A stretch of DNA of 64,000 nucleotides, taken from contig DATDTD010000071.1 in the NCBI GenBank assembly GCA_035290965.1, positions 62,001-126,000 on the forward strand. Direction: 5' to 3'. This DNA is from JAGVNX01 sp035290965. Its GTDB lineage: Archaea > Iainarchaeota > Iainarchaeia > Iainarchaeales > GCA-2688035. This document shows, piece after piece, positions 39,281 through 47,800 of the stretch. A model generated the notes under the pieces. It was not told where the DNA came from and made no database searches. It saw nothing but the letters and a program-made list of their open reading frames with translations. The position numbers and the translations under genes were made by a program. The first letter of the stretch is position 1, and each line of letters opens with the position of its first letter.

Positions 39281-41884
39281 ATGCAAATTGAACAAACAAA
39301 AGCTAAAATCCAAGAGTTAATTGTGGATTTTAGAGCTAATTATTCAAAGTATGAACAGGGTTCGGAAGCGAATACTGAAACCAAACTTATTGAACCCTTG
39401 TTTGAAGCATTAGGTTGGGTTAAACAAGATTTTGATAAACGAATACCTGCTCGAAGAGAAGGTAAACGAGGGATAGCGGATTACGCCTTTAAAGTTGGGG
39501 ATAGAACAGTTTTCTTTTTAGAAGCCAAAACAGTCGGAATACCTTTAGAAAAAGAAGCCGATAAACAAGTTATTTCCTATGCCTTGTCAAAAAGAATCCC
39601 CTTTGCGATTTCTACTAATTTTGAAGAATTGAAAGTTTTTTGCGTTGAACAAGAAAATGCTTTAACACAAACTTTTAGAGTTTTCAAAAAACCAGAGGAT
39701 TATATTATCAACATTCAAGATTTATTATTGTTATCCAAAGAAAGCTTTGAAAATAATTTGGCTTTAAAAAAAGCCGAAGATGAAGGAAGACTCAAAAAAA
39801 GAATGTCTATTGACAAGGCACTTCTTGAAGATTTAATTGGCATAAGAAAACACATTGTTGAAGATTTAGAAAAGAACTATGCCCAAATATATGATTTGAA
39901 TGAAAAAGAAGAAATTGTCCAAAGAATAGTTGACCGCTTAATTTTCATTAGAAGGTGCGAAGATGTTGGAATCAATCCAGAAAACTTTTCCTTGAAAGAA
40001 ATAACTGAATTACCTCATGATGAGGCGTATCCAAAATTAAAACAATACTTCAAAAAATACAACGAAATTTACAATAGCGGATTATTTGTTATTGGAATAG
40101 ACAACGATTGTGATAAAATTAATGTTAATGGTTTAATAATAAAAAAATTAATTGACTGCTTGTATGAATCAAAAGATAAACAATACATTTACAATTTTGA
40201 TTGGATTGATGCAGATGTTTTAGGGCAGATTTATGAACAATATTTAGGCAAAATATTGCAGCAAACAAAATCAGGCAAAGCTAAACTAAAGAATGGGCAA
40301 GCACATAGAAGAGAATCGGGTATATATTACACGCCCACGTTCATTGTAGATTTCATTGTCAAAAATACTCTTGGAGAACTACTAAAAGACAAAAAAGTAA
40401 AGTTGAAAGAATTAAAAATTTTAGACCCCGCTTGTGGGTCAGGTTCTTTTCTAATAAAAGCCTTTGATTACCTCTATGGAAATTTATCAGATAGCGATGA
40501 CGCAAAACAACACAAATTAGATGGGCAGGGCTCTTATTCAATCAAAACAGAAATACTGAAAAAAAATCTTTATGGAGTGGACTTGGACAACAAGGCAGTA
40601 GAGATAACAAAGTTGAACTTATTACTTAAAGCTGCAGAAAAAAATAGAAGGCTACCAGAAGAAATAGATTTGCATATAAGGAATGGAAATTCATTAATAG
40701 ACAATGAAAATATTGACAAGAATGCTTTTGTATGGAAAGGCGATTTTCAGGCAGAAACATTTGATGTTATAATCGGAAATCCACCATATGGGGCATCACT
40801 AAATAAAGAAGAGCGAAGTTTTTTCTTGGAAAATTATAAGTATCGGGACAAGGATATTAACACTTTTGTTTTGTTCATAGAACGAGCAGAAAAAGTTTTA
40901 AAAAACACTGGAAAGTTCGGTTACATAGTTCCAAAAAATATAATCAAAACAGATGATTATGAAAACATTAGAAAATTCATTTTTGAAAACTTTTCAATAG
41001 AATCTATAACCGATTGTGGCAAATCATTTGAAGAAGTTACTGGCGAAATGGTAATCTTAATATTAAGAAAACAGAAAAAAAATAGCAATAAAACAAAAAT
41101 CTTCAGAATAGAAAATGAGAAACTAACAGAAATTGGTTTAATAGACCAATCCGAATTTGGAAAACTTGAAAAATATCGGTTTAATATTTGCCTAACTGAA
41201 AAAATTCTTGAATTACTCAACAATATAAAGCGGGATACTTTGCCACTTGGAGGGCAAGTAAAAATATTTCGCGGAGTTGAAACTGGAAAAAAAGACGCAT
41301 TCATTAGCGATAAACCAAAATCAAAAAAATTTAAACCGATAATTGCAGGAAAAGATTTGGATAGATATGTAATCAAAAACATTAGGTTCATTGAGTATAA
41401 TCCCACGCTTATTGAATTTAAAGACGAAAGAATGTATAACCAACCAAAAATATTGGTTAGAAAAATAGCTGGAGAGATTCATGCCACTTTTGATAAAGAT
41501 AATATTTATACTACACAAGGGGTTTACATTTTCAATAATCCAGACCAAAATAGATTAAAATTTGTTTTGGGTTTAATAAATTCAAAACTAATCAATTGGT
41601 ATTATGAAATAATTTTTAACATGGGTTCACACTTAACAACGAATGTAACTATTGAAAATCTGAAAAATATTCCAATTGCAAAGACAGAATCTGTAAAAAT
41701 AGTCCATCTTGTTGATAAAATGCTTGCATTGAATAAACGACTAAGCGAAATCGGAGAAAAAAATACTGCTGAAACTAAAGACATAAAGGGAAAGATTGAT
41801 GGTTTGGATAAAGAAATTAATCAAGAAGTTTACCAGCTATATGGTTTGACTAAAACAGAAATAAAGATAATTGAAAATAGTTAA
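39281..41884 (+). CDS. Type IIG restriction-modification enzyme (fused nuclease, methyltransferase, specificity domain)
   Basis: 867 residues from ATG 39281. A TATA box (TTTTATATA, 39251-39259) is about 26 nt upstream, so the message is probably leaderless; a TTG at 39266 is less likely. The N-terminal nuclease has the PD-(D/E)xK core: Asp67, Glu81, Lys83 (IADYAF, FFLEAKT). A helical connector follows, then an N6-adenine methyltransferase with motif I DPACGSGSF (382-390) and motif IV NPPYG (500-504). The C-terminal part from about 640 resembles the TaqI-like target recognition domain (KIFRGVETGKKDAF, PIIAGKDLDRY, NSKLINWYY). One protein both cuts and protects DNA. Cargo of the transposon. Confidence 0.92.
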   Translation: MQIEQTKAKIQELIVDFRANYSKYEQGSEANTETKLIEPLFEALGWVKQDFDKRIPARREGKRGIADYAFKVGDRTVFFLEAKTVGIPLEKEADKQVISYALSKRIPFAISTNFEELKVFCVEQENALTQTFRVFKKPEDYIINIQDLLLLSKESFENNLALKKAEDEGRLKKRMSIDKALLEDLIGIRKHIVEDLEKNYAQIYDLNEKEEIVQRIVDRLIFIRRCEDVGINPENFSLKEITELPHDEAYPKLKQYFKKYNEIYNSGLFVIGIDNDCDKINVNGLIIKKLIDCLYESKDKQYIYNFDWIDADVLGQIYEQYLGKILQQTKSGKAKLKNGQAHRRESGIYYTPTFIVDFIVKNTLGELLKDKKVKLKELKILDPACGSGSFLIKAFDYLYGNLSDSDDAKQHKLDGQGSYSIKTEILKKNLYGVDLDNKAVEITKLNLLLKAAEKNRRLPEEIDLHIRNGNSLIDNENIDKNAFVWKGDFQAETFDVIIGNPPYGASLNKEERSFFLENYKYRDKDINTFVLFIERAEKVLKNTGKFGYIVPKNIIKTDDYENIRKFIFENFSIESITDCGKSFEEVTGEMVILILRKQKKNSNKTKIFRIENEKLTEIGLIDQSEFGKLEKYRFNICLTEKILELLNNIKRDTLPLGGQVKIFRGVETGKKDAFISDKPKSKKFKPIIAGKDLDRYVIKNIRFIEYNPTLIEFKDERMYNQPKILVRKIAGEIHATFDKDNIYTTQGVYIFNNPDQNRLKFVLGLINSKLINWYYEIIFNMGSHLTTNVTIENLKNIPIAKTESVKIVHLVDKMLALNKRLSEIGEKNTAETKDIKGKIDGLDKEINQEVYQLYGLTKTEIKIIENS

Positions 41885-41891
41885 TGTGTTC

Positions 41892-42059
41892 TTATTTTTC
41901 TATTGTTATTTTGATTTTTGCTTTTTTTCCTATGTGTTTGGCTAATTCTGGTTTTCTGATGTTTATTGTGCCATAGTCGTAGCTTTTTTTTGTGTTGTCA
42001 GCAAGCTTTTTTTTGTCTGTTGTTTTGCTGATTTTTCCTTCATATTCAAAGGTTGGCAT
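41892..42059 (-). CDS. 55-residue transposon-associated protein
   Basis: An intact small frame from ATG 42059 to TAA 41892: a short basic N-terminal part, then YDYGTINIRKPELAKHIGKK and an alternating hydrophobic strand (AKIKITIE). It resembles the very small proteins (DUF2080-like) often found beside archaeal transposases; the match is by size, context and the GKKAKIKI ending, not by search. Its start is divergent from the transposase, and both promoters lie in the palindrome block 42067-42120, which it may bind. Confidence 0.55.
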   Translation of the reverse strand: MPTFEYEGKISKTTDKKKLADNTKKSYDYGTINIRKPELAKHIGKKAKIKITIEK

Positions 42060-42066
42060 ACAATAG

Positions 42067-42120
42067 TATTCTATATAGAATAGGTTTATAAACCTAATGC
42101 AATATATTCTATATAGAATA
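42067..42120. promoter_or_regulatory. Twin palindromes around the transposase promoter
   Basis: TATTCTATATAGAATA occurs twice as a perfect 16-bp palindrome (42067-42082 and 42105-42120). Between them is a third palindrome, TAGGTTTATAAACCTA (42081-42096), whose TTTATAAA can serve as TATA box in either direction. The arrangement (operator, TATA, operator) between divergent genes looks like a tightly repressed promoter for the transposase. Confidence 0.6.
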
Positions 42121-42138
42121 CAAGGAGTGTTTTTTATT

Positions 42139-43329
42139 ATGAATCCAAGACAAGAAAGGGGTTTGCAGATAGCGCAGACAAAAACAATTCAGGCAGGGAT
42201 TGATGGTTGGGTTGTGCCTTCGCAATCAAGCAGTAGAAAGTATTTTGTTCGCAAGGATTTTTCTTGTTCCTGTCCTGATTGCAAGGAACATAATGTTAAG
42301 TGCAAGCACGCTTTTGCTGTTGAATATTTTTTGAACATTGAAAAAACAAACAGGCAGGGAGTAAAAACAATTGAAAAAGTCAGAGTATCTTATCCACAGG
42401 CTTGGCACGTTTATAATCAGGCACAGCAAAGCGAAGGAAAAATGTTTGACGAATTGTTAAAAGATTTGGTTGCTGATTTGCCTGAAGAAGAATATTTTTT
42501 TGGCAGACCTTCTCTTTCAAACAAAGAATCTGCTTTTTGTTCAATCAAAAAGGTTTATTCAAGGCTTTCAAGCAGGAGAGCAAAAAGCCTGTTCAACAGA
42601 GCAGTTGATTCAAAGCAGTTGAATCATTCTCCACATTTTAACGCTGTTTCAAAATTTTTGAACAAAGAAACCACTACTGTTTTGCTTCAGGAATTGTTAG
42701 TTAAAACTGCTGAACCTTTGCAGGCTGTTGAAACAAGTTTTGCAATTGATTCAAGCGGATTCAGAACAACAAGATTTAACGAATACTGCAAAGAAAAACA
42801 CGACACCAAAAAAAAGCATGAATGGATTAAGGCGCATATTTGTTGCGGAGTAAAAACCAATGTAATAACAGGCGCATTAATAACTGAAGGAAGCGCAAAC
42901 GACAGTCCAATGCTCCCTGAACTTGTTGTACAAACAAGCCAGACATTTGATGCAGGGGAATATAGTGCAGACAAAGGCTATTGTTCAAGAAAAAATATGC
43001 AGTTTATTTCAGATACTGGGGCAAAGCCGTTTATTCTTTTCAAAGATAACACAAAGCCAAAGGCTTTTGGTTGTAGTGCTTGGAGAAATGCTTGGCATTT
43101 TTTCTCCCTGCATAAAGAAGAATTTTTACAGCACTACCATAAAAGAAGCAATGTGGAAACAACTTTTTTTATGGTAAAATCAAAGCTGGGGGATTCAGTT
43201 AAAAGCAAAAACTTCACAGCACAAAAAAACGAATTACTCTGCAAGCTAATAGCGCATAACATTATCGTGCTGATTCAAGAGATTCACGAGCTTGGAATAA
43301 GTGTCAATTTTGCAAAAGAATATGTGTAA
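42139..43329 (+). CDS. DDE transposase with N-terminal SWIM zinc finger
   Basis: 396 residues from ATG 42139 (AAGGAGTG ribosome site). Residues ~35-65 form a SWIM-type finger (FSCSCPDCKEHNVKCKHAFA, CxCxnCxH), for DNA or protein binding. The RNase H-like catalytic triad is probably Asp204 (FAIDSSGF), Asp278 (YSADKGY) and Glu340 (SNVETTF, an IS4/IS5-like YxxxxxE region with HYHKRSNVE). Intact and likely active. It should recognise the 17-bp ends of the element. Confidence 0.88.
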   Translation: MNPRQERGLQIAQTKTIQAGIDGWVVPSQSSSRKYFVRKDFSCSCPDCKEHNVKCKHAFAVEYFLNIEKTNRQGVKTIEKVRVSYPQAWHVYNQAQQSEGKMFDELLKDLVADLPEEEYFFGRPSLSNKESAFCSIKKVYSRLSSRRAKSLFNRAVDSKQLNHSPHFNAVSKFLNKETTTVLLQELLVKTAEPLQAVETSFAIDSSGFRTTRFNEYCKEKHDTKKKHEWIKAHICCGVKTNVITGALITEGSANDSPMLPELVVQTSQTFDAGEYSADKGYCSRKNMQFISDTGAKPFILFKDNTKPKAFGCSAWRNAWHFFSLHKEEFLQHYHKRSNVETTFFMVKSKLGDSVKSKNFTAQKNELLCKLIAHNIIVLIQEIHELGISVNFAKEYV

Positions 43330-43366
43330 ATGCTTTTTGCTGTTAAAGATTTATTAGGTGGTAAAA

Positions 43367-43531
43367 ATGGTTTTTATTGATGACCACAACAGAAACAAGG
43401 CTGACCTTGATGGTTATGGAAAGAAAACGATTACAAAAAAAGAATTTGAAGAAATTGTAAAAGAAGAAAAAGAAATGGGTGGGCTAATAACAAGAGCTAT
43501 GCTTAAAAAAATGTATAATATAAAAAAATGA
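43367..43531 (+). CDS. 54-residue acidic/basic helical protein
   Basis: ATG 43367 with an AGGTGGT ribosome site, ending TGA 43531. The peptide starts MVFIDDHNRNKADLDGYGKK and continues as a charged helix (TKKEFEEIVKEEKEM). It is 37 bp after the transposase on the same strand and is probably co-transcribed. No family recognised. Confidence 0.5.
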   Translation: MVFIDDHNRNKADLDGYGKKTITKKEFEEIVKEEKEMGGLITRAMLKKMYNIKK

Positions 43532-43607
43532 TTTTCAAAAGCTATTTTTAAAAAAAGAATAAGCGTAAAAACAATTTGCTTTCTACTTCTAATAAGAATT
43601 GCATATT

Positions 43608-43665
43608 GGGAGATGCACTCCCTCAAAGATTGTGGCGCTAACCACTATCTTAAACAGATAGTGGT
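43608..43665. other. Two adjacent hairpins
   Basis: GGGAG/CTCCC around ATGCA (43608-43622) and a 9-bp perfect stem ACCACTATC/GATAGTGGT with a 7-nt loop (43641-43665). They lie in the leader of the small-membrane-protein genes. They may be an RNA regulatory structure or an old element end. Confidence 0.35.
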
Positions 43666-43720
43666 AGCTATGAAAATAAAAAACAATCTGAAAGGGGGTG
43701 AACAAAAAGAGGGATTTAGA

Positions 43721-43867
43721 ATGGCAATAAGAGTCAAAAAAGCAGATTTGAAAACACTCAGCGTACTTCTTTCTATTTTTTTAGCCATTTCTACTTTTTT
43801 TCAAGCGCAATATGTTTTAACTGTAATTTTCATTATTTTTGCAGTAGTTCTTTGGCGGTTGGATTGA
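43721..43867 (+). CDS. 48-residue membrane protein
   Basis: ATG 43721 with a GAGGG ribosome site. A short basic N-terminus (MAIRVKKADLK) is followed by two hydrophobic segments ending in VVLWRLD. First of three tandem tiny membrane-protein genes. The frame is open further upstream but the hairpin region there looks non-coding. Function unknown. Confidence 0.5.
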   Translation: MAIRVKKADLKTLSVLLSIFLAISTFFQAQYVLTVIFIIFAVVLWRLD

Positions 43868-43868
43868 C

Positions 43869-44135
43869 ATGAGTGTAAAGAGCAATGTGCTGTTTATTAT
43901 TGGGCTTGTTGTCATTTTGCACGCTTTATATTTTTCTTTTACAAATCCAACTATGTTAACTAATTTTTTCTCTATTCAAACAATTATAATTATCCAACCC
44001 ATTGCCGAGATATTTTTGGGTCTTTCACTCTGTGTAGTTTCTTTATTCTTTAATGGTGGGAATGAAGATACTTTAGAAGCCGAAATAGGGCTTAGAAGTA
44101 TTAAACTAAAAAAAACAAAAAAAGAGGTGAAATAA
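43869..44135 (+). CDS. 88-residue two-segment membrane protein
   Basis: ATG 43869, one base after the previous stop. Two membrane segments (VLFIIGLVVILHALYF, IIIIQPIAEIFLGLSLCVVSLF) and a cytoplasmic tail rich in Lys (KLKKTKKEVK). Its TAA overlaps the ATG of the next gene by one base. Function unknown. Confidence 0.6.
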   Translation: MSVKSNVLFIIGLVVILHALYFSFTNPTMLTNFFSIQTIIIIQPIAEIFLGLSLCVVSLFFNGGNEDTLEAEIGLRSIKLKKTKKEVK

Positions 44136-44299
44136 TGGACATAATAAAATTTGTGCTTTCAATAATTGGTTTTTTCGTTGGTATTGGCTTTGTTTATTTT
44201 TTCATGCCATTTGCTTCAGCTACCGCCCTTTTCGTAGCCATTATAGGCATCATAGTCATTGCTTTGATTATAATTTTTTCTATTATAACCAATAGATAA
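44135..44299 (+). CDS. 54-residue membrane protein
   Basis: ATG 44135, GAGGTGA ribosome site inside the preceding gene, TAA 44297-44299. Almost entirely hydrophobic, two segments (KFVLSIIGFFVGIGFVYFF and FVAIIGIIVIALIIIFSII). Coupled with the gene before it. Size and hydrophobicity recall small toxins, holins or transposon-borne membrane proteins, but there is no motif to choose between these. Confidence 0.55.
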   Translation: MDIIKFVLSIIGFFVGIGFVYFFMPFASATALFVAIIGIIVIALIIIFSIITNR

Positions 44300-44358
44300 A
44301 AAATTTTTATCTTTGCATTTTAAGTGTTCATTCTGCACTTTTAGTTCCCCTTTTTCAA

Positions 44359-44375
44359 GACTTTAAGTGCAAGGC
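44359..44375 (-). repeat. Right terminal inverted repeat
   Basis: GACTTTAAGTGCAAGGC, the exact reverse complement of the left end at 39185-39201. Confidence 0.8.
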
Positions 44376-44386
44376 TTCAAAAAAGA
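44376..44386. repeat. Right target-site duplication
   Basis: TTCAAAAAAGA, identical to 39174-39184 and directly next to the terminal inverted repeat. Confidence 0.75.
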
Positions 44387-44430
44387 ACAAGTTTATTAAG
44401 TAGAAAAAGGCTAAATAGAATTGGTTTTAA

Positions 44431-44847
44431 ATGAAAAAACTAGTGTTATTGGCCGTTTTAGTTCTGATTCTTATTGTAATACTTTTTGGCGTATTTTGGA
44501 GTAATCTGTTTGTGCCGCGAGTTAATCCAAGAGCAGAGCCTTACTTTGATTTTTCAAAAGCGGTTAATGCTCCGAACACAATTATTGTTTCGCAAAATTT
44601 GAGGATTCCACAAGGTGCCGTTTATACTGCTGGAATCTTTGCTGAAACAGCAACAGGAATAGACGAAAACTGTGTAGAGATTCAAGCAAACGACCCAGTT
44701 ACATTTACTGTTCACGAAGGCAAGCTTCTGCAAACAAACAAAGTAAGTACAACTAACATTTATTACAAGTGTGTTTCTGGAGAAACAATAGAAAAAAACA
44801 CATGCCCGCTCTTTTGTACAATAAGTTTTGGAAAAGAACTAACTTGA
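44431..44847 (+). CDS. Signal-anchored extracellular protein
   Basis: 138 residues. The N-terminus KKLVLLAVLVLILIVILFGVFW is a signal peptide or membrane anchor; the rest is a small beta-rich extracellular domain with four Cys (ENCVEIQ, YYKCVSG, NTCPLFC) that may form two disulfides. No family recognised. It begins 45 bp outside the transposon's right direct repeat. Its end overlaps the convergent 1315-residue gene by 9 nt. Confidence 0.65.
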   Translation: MKKLVLLAVLVLILIVILFGVFWSNLFVPRVNPRAEPYFDFSKAVNAPNTIIVSQNLRIPQGAVYTAGIFAETATGIDENCVEIQANDPVTFTVHEGKLLQTNKVSTTNIYYKCVSGETIEKNTCPLFCTISFGKELT

Positions 44848-47800
44848 ATAATATTTCCAGCCTATAAAAAGATTGTAATCTACGCTAATTATTTTTTTTA
44901 CTGGCCGTGGTAAAATAGAATAGGTTATGTTATAGTCCGGTCCTATGACTTTTTTTCCACCATATCCAACAATCCAGTCTATTGTTGGGGAGAGCACTTC
45001 AAAAGTTGTTACGTTAGAGTCTAATAATTGTCTATTAGAATCGTACAAATATGTAGTTACTTTATAGTTTCCCGACATTTTGTTTCCTTTATCCCAATAA
45101 TTGAAAAGTGTTTGTGTATCTCCAGCAAAAAGTGTTGTAATATGATTGTGCAAATTTGTGTTATTGTCTTGTGAATCTGTAATTACGCTGTTAATGTCTA
45201 AGTTTGTGTAGGTTACTCCTGAATTAAAGTTTGTAATCACAGGATAAATTCTTACTCTTTCAGTTAGATAATACGCATTTTTGTCCGTTGAAATGTCACT
45301 AACTCCTATTCTGGTAACATTAACTAAAACAGTTTCATTGAAATCAGCATTATTAATGGAAGAAACAGTTAAAACAATTTCAAATAAGCCCGCTTGGCTT
45401 GTATTAATGTTCCAACTTGCATTGTTTGAACTTGATTCAAAAATATTTCCTAAATTTACTGTTAAAGGGTTGGCAGTTGAAAGTCCTTGAGGAAGATGAA
45501 TGGTAATGTTTGCATCGCGTAAAGGCGAGTTTTGAGTTGTTACAAGTGCATTCAAAGAAAAAGAGTTTGGATAATTTATTTCATACGGCGCTGAAACAGC
45601 TACACTTATTTGTGGAGAAACTTGTTGAATGTTTCCGTCAACAAAAATTGTTTTTATTGACTCGTTAGGATCGTTTGAACTAATATTAATATCACCAGAA
45701 TAACCACCTAAAATAGGCAAAATATCAATAGTTGCAGTAAAAGTTTGCGATTCATTTGGTTGCAGAGTTAGTGGGAAAGAAATGCCTGCAATGTCTATGG
45801 TCGGAGAAGAATTAATACTAAAAAGATTTAAATCAGCGTTTCCAGAATTAGTTATAGTAAAATTTGATTCTAGAATTCTTCCTTTAGCCTGTCTTCCAAT
45901 ATCCCAGAGATAGGGTGAAAGTTCTATGTTTGGGGCTTTTATTGTAAATGTTCCTGAGTTATTATCTCCTGTTAAAACTCCGTCCGTTGCAATAACTTTG
46001 ATTTTGTAAGTATTTTTTGGGTCAACCTCTTTGACACTCCAAGTATAATTTTTGTCAGTAACATCTAAGGCAATGGGATACCAGGAAGCTCCATTGTCAA
46101 AAGTATAAAGTAAGGAATAACTCAAGTTATTGCTGTCTGAATCGTTTGCACTCCATTGTATTGAATTCGTATCAGTCCAAACATCGCCTTGTTTTGGATA
46201 GACCACAGTTACAGTCGGCGCAACAGAACTAACAATTCTTTCAACTTTTACATTGCCACCATATTTTCCAACAATTTTGTGAATATTTGAATTGTAATCG
46301 ATTGCAAAATCAAAAGCAGTTGTATTAATGTCTTTTCCCCAATTCAAATCACCCAAAAAAGGAGGTCCAAAATTGACATCTCTTATCACTCCATTGTTAC
46401 TATCTTTAAGTTCAATAGTATAATTTCCATCTGTAATTCCATAGGGATAACCGTCAGTTAAATAAAAGTCATAAAAGGAAATATCTCCGTTTGCGTCTAT
46501 TATGCCTCTAATCAAAATTATTTGAGGGTCGATAGGTCCGTTAGGATCTAACTTCTTCAAAATTTGAGTATAAGACTCTTTTGAAGCCCATGAAAAACTG
46601 TCTGCATCCCCCATAAAGCTATGCCAAGACACAACAAAGCCATTAAACTGATTAGATGGTTCGCCTGTTTTTCTACTATCATTCTTGCGGACTGAGAAAC
46701 CATTAATGTCCATATTTCCAATACAACTTTCAGGGTCAGAACCAGCTCCAAAACAATTGTTCGGAAAAGGATTTCCGCATCCCCCTACACTACTTAATTG
46801 ATTGTTTTCATCTATCCAAACACTTTGTTTATATTCATCGCAAAGATTGTAAGTGTGACCTAACTCATGTGCTGCAACGCCAGAAGCAAGGGAGGAATAC
46901 TCAAGCAGAGCACTTTTAGTATGAGGGACAGTAAAGCCTCCTTCTGAATAATAAAAATGGTTAGCAAGCCAACCTTTTGGGACAACTAATATTCCTCTAT
47001 CCACATTTAAGTGTCCTGAGTTAATCTGAGTGTCTAATGCGGAAAGCACTAAAGAGGGGCACCACCAAGGCAATACGCATCCAATCGAAGTAAGACCGGG
47101 GTCAAACGGGGTTTTTACTGGAACAATTTCAAGTTTATTTTTTGCTATTGGGTAAGTATCAAGCAAAAAGGTTGATAGAGTATTAACATCGTTTAGATAC
47201 TTATCTAAATTAGGGTAATCGTATCTAAAAAATGCTACTCTTAATCTATCAGTGTTAATCACATTTACATCGACTGTTTTTGTGTTGTTGTTTTCGTTTG
47301 TTTCAGGGATTTGATTGGCATCGTCAACTATTGCAGTTATTTGGTATTTTCCTGGCGTTGAATATGGGCTTGGATAGAAATCGAGTGTATTAGAATCACT
47401 AATTGGTTCAGTTATATTATAGTCTTGTCCGTTGTATGTTAGTTTTGTTCTGACTGTTGCTGGATTGCCTGTGTTTTTTACTTTTACTCTTACTACTGTT
47501 GCTTTGTCTGTTACTAGATTTACATCTTCTACTACTTGGATTGGTTTGATTGATTCAATGTATAAATCGCCTCTAGCTACGCGATAGTTTATTTTATTCT
47601 GAATGTAGTTGCCATTGATTTGTGCTCTTATGCTGAAAGAATAATTTCCATCTGTTGAGGGCGCTTGAACAGAAAAAGAATAAGTTCCCGTACCAATCTG
47701 AGTTGCATTTTTTGCAGTCCAAGAATCAGGGTCTTTTAATTTATATTGAATTTGGCTTAATCCAGTTTCTGCAAAATCATTACCCGAACTATTCACTGCA

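Larger units (their letters stand above)
39185..44375. mobile_element. Transposon (5191 bp) carrying a type IIG restriction-modification gene
   Basis: Bounded by perfect 17-bp terminal inverted repeats (GCCTTGCACTTTAAGTC at 39185-39201; reverse complement at 44359-44375) and perfect 11-bp direct repeats (39174-39184, 44376-44386). Inside are a 867-residue restriction-modification enzyme, a 55-residue protein on the minus strand, a DDE transposase with SWIM finger, a 54-residue protein and three tiny membrane proteins. Codon use is more AT-rich than in the flanking core genes. The transposase is presumably responsible for movement; the other genes would be cargo. A nested smaller insertion sequence around the transposase cannot be excluded. 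Confidence 0.8.
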
